A stretch of DNA of 6,950 nt from Halobacteriales archaeon SW_10_68_16 (GTDB lineage: Archaea; Halobacteriota; Halobacteria; Halobacteriales; Haloarculaceae). Made by a program: the position numbers and the translations under genes. Shown here piece by piece: positions 1 through 5,337 of the stretch (position 1 is the stretch's first letter; the number at the start of each line of letters is the position of its first letter). The DNA lies in assembly GCA_003023485.1 (NCBI GenBank), contig PXSG01000118.1:13054-20003 (forward strand), written 5' to 3'. Under the pieces are notes generated by a model. That model had not been told where the DNA came from. It worked only from the letters and a program-made list of their open reading frames with translations, and did no database searches.

Positions 1-261
1 CTGGAGGCGGGCCACGACCCCGAGACGCCCGTCACGGTGGTCTACCACGCCTCCTGGCCCGACGAGGACGTCATCGAGGGCACCATCGCGACCATCGGTG
101 ACGCCGTCGAGGAGGCGGGCTATCGCGCCTCGGCGCTGGTCATTATCGGCGACGCCGTCGGGGAGGTGGGCTACGACCGCTCGTACCTCTACGACGGCTG
201 GGCATCGCGCGGACCGGATTCGGACGGTGCCGACGACGCCGTCCAGGAGGCAGACGACTGA
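1..261 (+). CDS. cbiF: Cobalt-precorrin-4 C11-methyltransferase CbiF, C-terminal part (5' end outside window)
   Basis: The last 86 residues of a SAM-dependent corrin methyltransferase, open from base 1 in frame 1. CbiF methylates C11 of cobalt-precorrin-4 in the cytoplasm. What is seen is the segment TPVTVVYHASWPDEDVIEGT, the typical CbiF/CobM pattern (P-V-VVY-ASWP-E--I-GT), followed by an Ile-rich strand ending in VIIGDAV, where this family has a final beta strand. The tail after about residue 55 is acidic and variable. Full-length family members are near 250-280 residues, so roughly two thirds lies upstream. The stop is 2 nt before the cbiG start, so the two genes are in one operon. CobM of the aerobic pathway shares these motifs, but the CbiG and CbiX neighbours favour the cobalt-early pathway. 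High confidence. Confidence 0.93.
   Translation: MEAGHDPETPVTVVYHASWPDEDVIEGTIATIGDAVEEAGYRASALVIIGDAVGEVGYDRSYLYDGWASRGPDSDGADDAVQEADD
245..250 (+). promoter_or_regulatory. Possible Shine-Dalgarno site for cbiG
   Basis: AGGAGG lies inside the last codons of cbiF, 13 nt before the cbiG ATG. The sequence is a perfect anti-16S match but the spacing is longer than usual, so its use is uncertain; coupling to cbiF termination is an equal explanation. Confidence 0.35.
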
Positions 262-263
262 CA

Positions 264-1280
264 ATGAGCACCGACACCAACACCACGACAGACGGCAGTA
301 CAGACTCCACGGACACCAGAAACGACGACAGCGACAGCGGCGGGCACTGCTCGACGCCCGACTCGGACGGAGAAGTCGCGGAGGAGATCGCGATCATCTC
401 CTTCGAGCGCAAGATGGACACCGCCGAGGAGATCAAGGCGGGCATCGGCGACCGCTACGAAACCATCGACATCATCGAGTACCACGGCGACGTCTTCGCC
501 GAACACTGGGGCGAGTACGACTGCTTCGTCGGCCTGATGGCCTCGGGCATCGCGATGCGCAAGACCGCGCCGCTGCTCGACGACAAGTGGGACGACCCCG
601 CGGTGTGTGTCGTCGACGAGGAACTGACCTGGGCTATTCCCATCACCGGGGGCCACCACGGCGCAAACCAGGTCGCAGGGGATCTCGCGACGATGGGAGC
701 CGTCCCGGCGATGACCACCGCGAGCGAGGCGGCGGGCAAGCAGGGCGTCGAGGAGCGCGCGAAGGCGCTCGACACCCACGTCGTCAACGGCGACTCGACG
801 GTCGCGACCAACCTCGCAGTGCTGGACGAGAACCTCGGCCCGGTCGCGCGCCTCGACGGCCCGCGGGCGGTCCTCGTTGGCGACGACGTGACCGTCCTCA
901 AGCGCAACAGCGACGACGGCGTCGTCCTCGGGACCGCCAGCGTCTCCGGCGCGAAGGAAGAGCAGTTCCTCGCTGCCTGGGAGTCGGTCCTGGCGGGGAC
1001 CGACTACGACCTCGGGGACGTCGAGTTCGTCGCCACCGGCACCCGGAAGGAAGACGAAGCAGGGTTGCTGGCGGCCGCCGAACAGCTGGGAGTCGGCGTC
1101 GTCTCCTTCGAGAAGGAGACCCTAGAGGAGTTCGAGGGCCCCACGCCGTCGCGTTCGAAGGAACTCATCGGCTGGCCGGGCATCGCGGAGGCCTCGGCCA
1201 TCGCCGGGGGCCGCGACCACGACCTCTTGGTCGAGAAGGAACGCTACGACGAGGCCGTGACCGTGGCGGTGGGGCGGTAG
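264..1280 (+). CDS. cbiG: Cobalt-precorrin-5A hydrolase CbiG
   Basis: A 338-residue CbiG, which opens the delta-lactone of cobalt-precorrin-5A and releases a two-carbon unit (acetaldehyde) to give cobalt-precorrin-5B. Residues 1-38 are a Thr/Ser/Asp-rich disordered leader with a single Cys (C29). The N-terminal domain runs from about 40 to 165, with LMASGIAMRKTAPLL (91-105), DPAVCVVDEE (111-120) and GGHHGANQVAGDLA (129-142), all hallmark CbiG_N positions. A middle linker domain covers about 170-215. The C-terminal domain (about 218-338) has FVATGTRKEDEAGLLAAA, SFEKETL, PTPSRSKELIGWPGIAEASA and the closing TVAV strand. The G-GCRRG motif that usually opens the C-terminal domain is not recognisable; LGTASVSGAKEEQ is there instead. 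The length matches the family. The ATG follows the cbiF stop by 2 nt and the stop is 1 nt before the next gene. Confidence 0.95.
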   Translation: MSTDTNTTTDGSTDSTDTRNDDSDSGGHCSTPDSDGEVAEEIAIISFERKMDTAEEIKAGIGDRYETIDIIEYHGDVFAEHWGEYDCFVGLMASGIAMRKTAPLLDDKWDDPAVCVVDEELTWAIPITGGHHGANQVAGDLATMGAVPAMTTASEAAGKQGVEERAKALDTHVVNGDSTVATNLAVLDENLGPVARLDGPRAVLVGDDVTVLKRNSDDGVVLGTASVSGAKEEQFLAAWESVLAGTDYDLGDVEFVATGTRKEDEAGLLAAAEQLGVGVVSFEKETLEEFEGPTPSRSKELIGWPGIAEASAIAGGRDHDLLVEKERYDEAVTVAVGR

Positions 1281-1474
1281 GATGGCGGCCAGCACTACGC
1301 TCGAGGAGTACGGCACGCTGTACGTCGTGGGCATCGGGCCCGGCCTGCCGGGCGGGATGACCCAGCGTGCGAAGGACGTCATCCAGACCGCCGACTGTGT
1401 CATCGCGTCGAACCTCTACCAGGAGTTCCTCCGGCGTGACGGCACGCTCCCGCCAGAGAGCGCCGAAATCGGGG

Positions 1475-1501
1475 CGGCGGCCGACGGCGGGACGGCCGCC
1501 G
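1475..1501. repeat. Perfect 9-bp GC inverted repeat (hairpin) beside the cbiH frameshift
   Basis: CGGCGGCCG at 1475-1483 is the exact reverse complement of CGGCCGCCG at 1493-1501, separated by a 9-nt loop. All nine pairs are G-C. It lies in the low-complexity Ala/Gly coding stretch and ends where the reading frame breaks (1500-1506). Such a stem can cause polymerase slippage in the cell or in sequencing. Confidence 0.7.
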
Positions 1502-2095
1502 AGGGCAGGTCGAACTCGCCCGCGAGGCCTTCGAGCGGGTCCGCGACGGCGAGGACGTCGCCCACGTCTCCGGCGGCGACCCGAACGTCTACGGGAAGTC
1601 CGACCTGATGTTCGTGATGGCACGGGAGGACGAAGCGACCGACGTCCCCATCGAAATCGTGCCCGGCGTCACCGCGGCGCTGGGCGGGGCCGCCAACCTC
1701 GGTGCCCCGCTGTCGAACGACTTCTGTACGATTTCGCTGTCGGACAAGTGGCGTGGCTGGTCGGAAATCGAGGAGAAGCTCCGGGCGGCCGCAATTTCGG
1801 GATTCGTCGTCTTCCTGTACAACTGCTGGCGCGACTACGAGCGGGCCATCGAGGTCCTGCGCGAGGAGCGTGCCGACGACGTACCCGTGGCCATCATCAA
1901 CGATGCCGGCCGCGGCGACGCCGGCCGGAACCTCGAGGGCGAGACGTTCACGCTGACGACGCTGGGCGAGGCCACCGAACACGACGACGAGGTCGGCGGC
2001 ATGGGCACGTCGATCCTCGTGGGCACCCACGAGACCGAACAGTGGGCAAACGACTACCGCGACTTTCTCGTCACCCCGCGTGGCGGGCGTGACGT

Positions 2096-2100
2096 GGAGG
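2096..2100 (+). promoter_or_regulatory. Shine-Dalgarno site for the second cbiH
   Basis: GGAGG in the last codons of the first cbiH, 7 nt before the ATG at 2108. The spacing is good and supports that ATG as the true start, so the long Ser/Thr/Asp N-terminal tail of the second CbiH is probably translated. Confidence 0.55.
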
Positions 2101-2107
2101 ACTTCTG

Positions 2108-3040
2108 ATGAGCACCGACACCACCCCCGACACCGACACCGACACGAGTACCGAATCCAAGTGTGGCGCTTCGAAATCGACGGACACCGGCAGTTCCTCG
2201 ACGTGTGGCGCGAGTTCGAGCGACGACGAGGAGGAGGTCGGCTCGACCGTCGATGATTTCGACGCCGACCCCGGCCGGCTGGTAGCCGTGGGGCTCGGCC
2301 CCGGCCAACCGGAGGGGATGACCCAGCGGGCACAGACCGCCCTGGGAGAGGTCGAGCACATCGTGGGCTACACGACCTACATCGACCTCATTCCCGACGA
2401 GATTACCGAGGACGCCGAGGACATCTACTCGACGCCGATGTGTGGCGAGGTCTCCCGGACCGAGGAGGCCATCGACCGGGCCCTGGCGGGCAACGACGTC
2501 GGCATCGTCGGCAGCGGCGACCCGAACGTCTACGCGCTGGCGGGCCTCGCCTTAGAGATCCTCGAATCGAAGGGCGCCACGGCCTCGATGGTCGACTTCG
2601 AGGTGGTGCCCGGGGTGCCCGCAGCGCAATCGTGTGCCGCACGCCTCGGAGCACCGCTGGTCAACGACACCGTCTCGGTGTCGCTGTCGGATCACCTGAC
2701 GCCGATGCCCGAGATCGAATCGCGCCTCCACGCGGTCGCCGGCGAGGGCTTTACCATCGCCATCTACAACCCCTGGAGCCGGAAACGGCGCGAGAACTTC
2801 CAGAAGTGCTGTGAGATACTCCTGAACCACCGCGATCCGGAAACGCCCGTGGGCATCGTCCACGGCGCCGGCCGCGAGGACGAGGCCACGGAGATCGTCG
2901 AACTCGGCGACCTCGAAGAGTTGGGCGAGACGGACCTGATCGACATGACCACGACAATCCTCGTCGGCACGGAGGACACCTACGTGTGGGACGACCGGAT
3001 GGTCACCCCGCGGGGCTACGAGAGCAAGTACGACTACTGA
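2108..3040 (+). CDS. cbiH: Cobalt-precorrin-3B C17-methyltransferase CbiH, second (canonical) paralogue with Cys-containing N-terminal tail
   Basis: A 310-residue SAM-dependent methyltransferase that methylates C17 of cobalt-precorrin-3 with ring contraction to cobalt-precorrin-4. The catalytic domain starts near residue 57: VGLGPG (61-66, SAM site), HIVGYTTYIDLI (84-95), PMCGEVSRTEEAI (110-122, the family GM--E--R region), GIVGSGDPNVYALAG (132-146), VVPGVPAAQSCAARLGAPL (166-184), SLSDHLTPMPEIE (192-204), AIYNPWSRKR (218-227), HGAGR (252-256), TTILVGT (282-288) and VTPRGY (299-304). These match canonical CbiH/CobJ more closely than the copy upstream. Residues 1-56 are an extra Ser/Thr/Asp/Glu tail with two CGAS motifs at C19 and C33. 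The ATG overlaps the preceding stop by 1 nt (TGATG) and has a GGAGG 7 nt upstream. The stop overlaps the ferredoxin ATG by 1 nt. Confidence 0.95.
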   Translation: MSTDTTPDTDTDTSTESKCGASKSTDTGSSSTCGASSSDDEEEVGSTVDDFDADPGRLVAVGLGPGQPEGMTQRAQTALGEVEHIVGYTTYIDLIPDEITEDAEDIYSTPMCGEVSRTEEAIDRALAGNDVGIVGSGDPNVYALAGLALEILESKGATASMVDFEVVPGVPAAQSCAARLGAPLVNDTVSVSLSDHLTPMPEIESRLHAVAGEGFTIAIYNPWSRKRRENFQKCCEILLNHRDPETPVGIVHGAGREDEATEIVELGDLEELGETDLIDMTTTILVGTEDTYVWDDRMVTPRGYESKYDY

Positions 3041-3336
3041 TGTACCGGGTCACCATCGACACGGACGCCTGCGAGGGCATCTTCGCCTGCCTGGTGCGGG
3101 ACGACCGGTTCGTCGAGAGCGAGGATGGGCTGGCGGATTTCGATACCACGAGCGCGGAGACCTACCGCACGGGCGAACATTGCGTCGTCGCGGAGTTCGA
3201 CGACGACCGGCTGGAACGGGCCCGCCAGGCCGCCGCGGCCTGTCCGCCCGGGGCCATCAGCATCGAGGTGGTAGACGATGGGGCAGGCGGTGCGGAGACC
3301 CCCGACGAGCGAAGCGAGGAGGCAGTATGTCGGTAG
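3040..3336 (+). CDS. Small single-cluster ferredoxin, probably [3Fe-4S] type
   Basis: A 98-residue cytosolic ferredoxin. The pattern is TDACEGIFACLVRDDRFVE near the N-terminus and ACPPGAISIE near residues 67-76. Cluster ligands are predicted to be C11, C17 and C68; the position where a [4Fe-4S] ferredoxin has its second Cys is I14, so a [3Fe-4S] cluster is likely, as in the small ferredoxins that serve bacterial P450s. C48 lies in the middle segment and C97 near the end; neither fits the motif. The acidic C-terminal 18 residues look disordered. The ATG at 3040 overlaps the cbiH stop (TGATG); an in-frame ATG at 2986 would add 18 residues with no ferredoxin character inside cbiH and is unlikely. 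Its place between cbiH and cbiX suggests it gives electrons to a corrin-pathway step, but the partner is not shown by sequence. Confidence 0.88.
   Translation: MYRVTIDTDACEGIFACLVRDDRFVESEDGLADFDTTSAETYRTGEHCVVAEFDDDRLERARQAAAACPPGAISIEVVDDGAGGAETPDERSEEAVCR
3317..3322 (+). promoter_or_regulatory. Shine-Dalgarno site setting the start of the 3327 gene
   Basis: AGGAGG ends 4 nt before the ATG at 3327, inside the tail of the ferredoxin gene. It supports 3327 rather than the in-frame upstream ATG at 3180 as the start. Confidence 0.55.
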
Positions 3337-4001
3337 AGACGCACGCACCCCGTAATTTGCTCGCACGACACCCGGAGACGGCGTACTTCTGGGGCCGGGT
3401 CGTGGGCGACGGCGAGGTGGCGACCGACTGCGTCACCGTCCGGACGGGCGACGAGACCGCGGCCCGCCGGCTGGCGTCTATCGCGGGCGCCGAGAGCGTC
3501 GACCACCGCATCCGCGAGCGCGAGTACGCCCACGACACCGCCGTCACGCGCCGCGAGGACGAGTACACCGTCCAGGTCGTCGGCGGCGTCGGCGAGCGCG
3601 CGAGTGCGTCGCTCGGCCTGCCGCTCGACGACGGCCCCGGCGGCTACCGCCTCGGCGTCTTCGACGACCACCGCCGCCAGCTCCTGCGGGGCCTCCTGGA
3701 AGGCTGTGGCACCGTCTGTTTCAAGTCCTCCGCCGGCACCGCCGGCGTCTCGTTCGTCCACGACCGCCGGCGACTGCTGGAGCGGGTCCAGGGACTGCTC
3801 GCGGACCTGCCGGTCGACGCACCCGTCGGCGACATCGCCGAAACGTCCTCGGGGAGCTACTGGTTCGGCCTCGAGGACGACGCCGTCCCCGAGGTGGGGC
3901 CCTGGCTCTACGAGGGCAGCGAGGCGTCGGGGCTGTTCTCGCCGTCCCGGCGGCGCAAACTCCGGCGGAGCCTCGACCAGGCCGAGACGGGCGAGCGATG
4001 A
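3327..4001 (+). CDS. Unassigned cobalamin-operon protein with two degenerate LAGLIDADG-like half-repeats
   Basis: A 224-residue protein with no established function; I recall it only as a conserved gene in haloarchaeal cobalamin clusters. It reads as two LAGLIDADG-type halves. Half 1 has FWGRVVGDG at 21-29, aligning residue by residue with LAGLIDADG and keeping the Asp (D28), followed by VTVRTGDETAARRLASIAG. Half 2 has LRGLLEGCG at 120-128, where the catalytic Asp position is C127, then VSFVHDRRRLLERVQGLLADL. The end has YWFGL and WLYEGS (193-198) and the basic SRRRKLRR (207-214), like the closing LY---L-RK of the LAGLIDADG fold. With one of two acidic residues lost, DNA cleavage is unlikely; a DNA-binding regulator in the manner of WhiA, or a ligand-binding scaffold, is possible. 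There is no signal peptide or membrane segment. It overlaps the ferredoxin by 10 nt and cbiX by 4 nt (ATGA). The fold call is inference from motif reading. Confidence 0.82.
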   Translation: MSVETHAPRNLLARHPETAYFWGRVVGDGEVATDCVTVRTGDETAARRLASIAGAESVDHRIREREYAHDTAVTRREDEYTVQVVGGVGERASASLGLPLDDGPGGYRLGVFDDHRRQLLRGLLEGCGTVCFKSSAGTAGVSFVHDRRRLLERVQGLLADLPVDAPVGDIAETSSGSYWFGLEDDAVPEVGPWLYEGSEASGLFSPSRRRKLRRSLDQAETGER

Positions 4002-5254
4002 GCCGGAGCGACCCCACGGAGGGCGGGACTGACGCCGCGCCGACCGCGATGGCCGGCCAGCTCGACGACGAGGCCATCCTGCTGGTCGGGCACGGCTCGC
4101 GCCGCGAGAGGTCCAACGAGCAGGTCCGGGAGCTGGCCGTCGCGCTCGAAGAGCGGCTCGGCCTGCCGGTCGATGCGGCCTTCCTCGAGCTGGCTGCGCC
4201 GGCCATCCCCGAAGCTATCGCCGGCCTCGCAGGAGCCGTCTCCGAGGTCACGGTCGTCCAGCTGTCGCTGTTTGCCGCGAGCCACGTCAAGAACGACGTC
4301 CCCCTCGCGGTCCAGGGGGCCCGCGCCGAGCACCCCGCGTTGACCATCAACAACGGCGCGCACCTCGGGGTCCACCCGGCCATCCTGGACCTGCTGGACG
4401 ACCGCGCCGCCGCAGTGGCGGACGAACTCGGCGTCGACCGCGCGGACGACGAGGTGGCGGTCGCGCTCTGTGGCCGCGGGTCGAGCGACCCCGATTCCAA
4501 CGCCGACGTCCACAAGCTCGCGCGCCTCCTCTACGAAGGGCGGGAGTTCGACCGCGTCGAGGCGACGTTCATCGGCGTGACGGACCCAAAACTCGACGAG
4601 ACGCTCCACGGACTGGCCAAACACCGCCCCGACGCGGTGGTAGTGCTCCCGTACATGCTGGGCGACGGCGTCCTGACGGGGCGCATCCGCGACGGAGCGG
4701 AGGCCTTCGATGAGGACTACCCCTACGTGGACGCGGCAGCGGGCGACCCGCTCGGGACCGACTCGCGGCTGCTGGACGTGCTCGCGGACCGCTGGCAGGA
4801 GGCCCGGACCGGCAGCGTCGAGATGTCCTGTGACACCTGCAAGTACAAGGTGGAACTGGACGGCTACGAGGAGGACGTCGGCGGCGCGCGGGCGATGTTG
4901 CGGGCGCTGACCCACCAGGAGACCCACGCCGACCGCGAGGACGTCGACGACGACCCGCACGTCCACGACGCGCCAGCGAACCACGTCGCGGGCTGCACCA
5001 ACCGGACCTGCGCCGCCGACGGCGCGCCCGCCGTCCTCGAACGTCTCCGCCAGGCAGCGCGGGATTCCGAGGAGTGTGAGGCCCGCATCACGCGGTCGTC
5101 GTGTCTCGGCCGGTGTGGCGAGGGCCCCATCGCCGCGGTCTACCCCGACGGGGTCTGGTACGGCGATCTCGACCCAGAGGACGCCGAGGAAATCGTCTGC
5201 TCGCATCTCGACAGGGGTCGGATCGTCTCGGAACTGGTCGACCAGACACTCTGA
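3998..5254 (+). CDS. cbiX: Sirohydrochlorin cobaltochelatase CbiX fused to a C-terminal [2Fe-2S] ferredoxin-like domain
   Basis: A 418-residue cytosolic protein that inserts Co(II) into sirohydrochlorin, the entry step of the anaerobic pathway. Residues 25-145 form the first chelatase half with LLVGHGSRRERSN (28-40) and LFAASHVKND (91-100); H32 and H96 are the expected metal-site histidines. Residues 150-265 form the second half, with GRGSSDPDSN (159-168) where the His is Arg and LPYMLGDGVLTGRI (217-230), so only the first half looks catalytic. Residues 276-332 hold SCDTCKY (C278, C281) and a His/Asp-rich linker with H306, H310, H321, H323 and H329. Residues 333-410 look like a thioredoxin-fold [2Fe-2S] domain: CTNRTC (C333, C338), SSCLGRCGEGP (C369, C373) and VYPDGVWYG. 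The ATG at 3998 overlaps the preceding stop (ATGA); M18 at 4049 is an alternative start, since the fold begins after it. The fusion gives the chelatase a redox centre of unknown purpose. Confidence 0.93.
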   Translation: MSRSDPTEGGTDAAPTAMAGQLDDEAILLVGHGSRRERSNEQVRELAVALEERLGLPVDAAFLELAAPAIPEAIAGLAGAVSEVTVVQLSLFAASHVKNDVPLAVQGARAEHPALTINNGAHLGVHPAILDLLDDRAAAVADELGVDRADDEVAVALCGRGSSDPDSNADVHKLARLLYEGREFDRVEATFIGVTDPKLDETLHGLAKHRPDAVVVLPYMLGDGVLTGRIRDGAEAFDEDYPYVDAAAGDPLGTDSRLLDVLADRWQEARTGSVEMSCDTCKYKVELDGYEEDVGGARAMLRALTHQETHADREDVDDDPHVHDAPANHVAGCTNRTCAADGAPAVLERLRQAARDSEECEARITRSSCLGRCGEGPIAAVYPDGVWYGDLDPEDAEEIVCSHLDRGRIVSELVDQTL

Positions 5255-5273
5255 GCCGACATCCCACGGGGCA

Positions 5274-5288
5274 CGAAAACGTATCGTA
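5274..5288 (+). promoter_or_regulatory. Possible weak archaeal promoter for the DUF3209 gene
   Basis: The 83-nt gap between cbiX and DUF3209 is the only sizeable intergenic space. It contains CGAAAAC followed by GTATCGTA, the most AT-rich spot there, in the right order for a BRE and a degenerate TATA element about 50-60 nt before the ATG. No purine-rich ribosome site precedes the ATG; the last 30 nt are CA-rich (5307-5337), as expected for a leaderless or short-leader message. No terminator is seen. Confidence 0.3.
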
Positions 5289-5337
5289 CGCATAGCGAAC
5301 CGACGCACACACGTACCACGACACACGACACACACCC

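Larger units (their letters stand above)
1282..2108 (+). pseudogene. cbiH: First CbiH/CobJ paralogue (precorrin-3B C17-methyltransferase family), frameshifted
   Basis: One gene read in two frames. Frame 1 from the ATG at 1282 gives about 74 sensible residues with the SAM-binding GIGPG (17-21), MTQRAKDVI and ADCVIASNLYQEFL. The sense then continues in frame 3 from about 1503 as GQVELAREAF, VSGGDPNVYG, EIVPGVTAAL, GAPLSND, SLSDKWRGW, FLYNCWRDYE, NDAGR, TSILVGT and the C-terminal TPRG. Without a shift, frame 1 ends at 1608. Downstream bases are one short, so a net loss of 1 nt (or 4, 7 and so on) explains it. With one base restored the product is 275 residues, longer than classic CbiH (about 240) because of an Ala/Gly/Glu-rich insert before the break. 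It differs from the second copy at positions that are LTP and NP there (WRG and NC here), so it is a divergent paralogue. The family role is C17 methylation with ring contraction. A real lesion and a sequence error are both possible. Confidence 0.88.

Noticed and set aside
98..1360. A 420-codon plus-strand frame across cbiF and cbiG
   Set aside because: The product is Arg/His-rich low-complexity sequence, typical of a +1 shadow in haloarchaeal DNA, while CbiG is clear in the other frame.
1490..1515. Programmed -1 frameshifting to express full-length first CbiH
   Set aside because: There is no slippery heptamer at the junction, and the hairpin lies upstream rather than 5-9 nt downstream as ribosomal frameshifting would need.
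2986..3039. Upstream ATG start for the ferredoxin
   Set aside because: It adds 18 residues unlike any ferredoxin and lies fully within cbiH; the TGATG overlap at 3040 is the natural start.
3180..3326. Upstream ATG start for the LAGLIDADG-like protein
   Set aside because: The extra segment is Arg/Gly-rich shadow of the ferredoxin gene, and a well-spaced AGGAGG precedes the ATG at 3327.
3327..4001. An active homing endonuclease or intein inserted in the operon
   Set aside because: One catalytic Asp is replaced by Cys, there are no intein splice motifs, and the tight overlaps with neighbours argue for a resident operon gene.
5307..5336. CA-rich stretch before DUF3209 as a repeat or CRISPR remnant
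   Set aside because: The ACGACACAC-like units are short, irregular and without spacers; it looks like an unstructured leader region.
5255..5337. Cobalamin riboswitch in the intergenic gap
   Set aside because: At 83 nt it is too short, has no B12-box-like sequence, and I know of no cobalamin riboswitches in haloarchaea.
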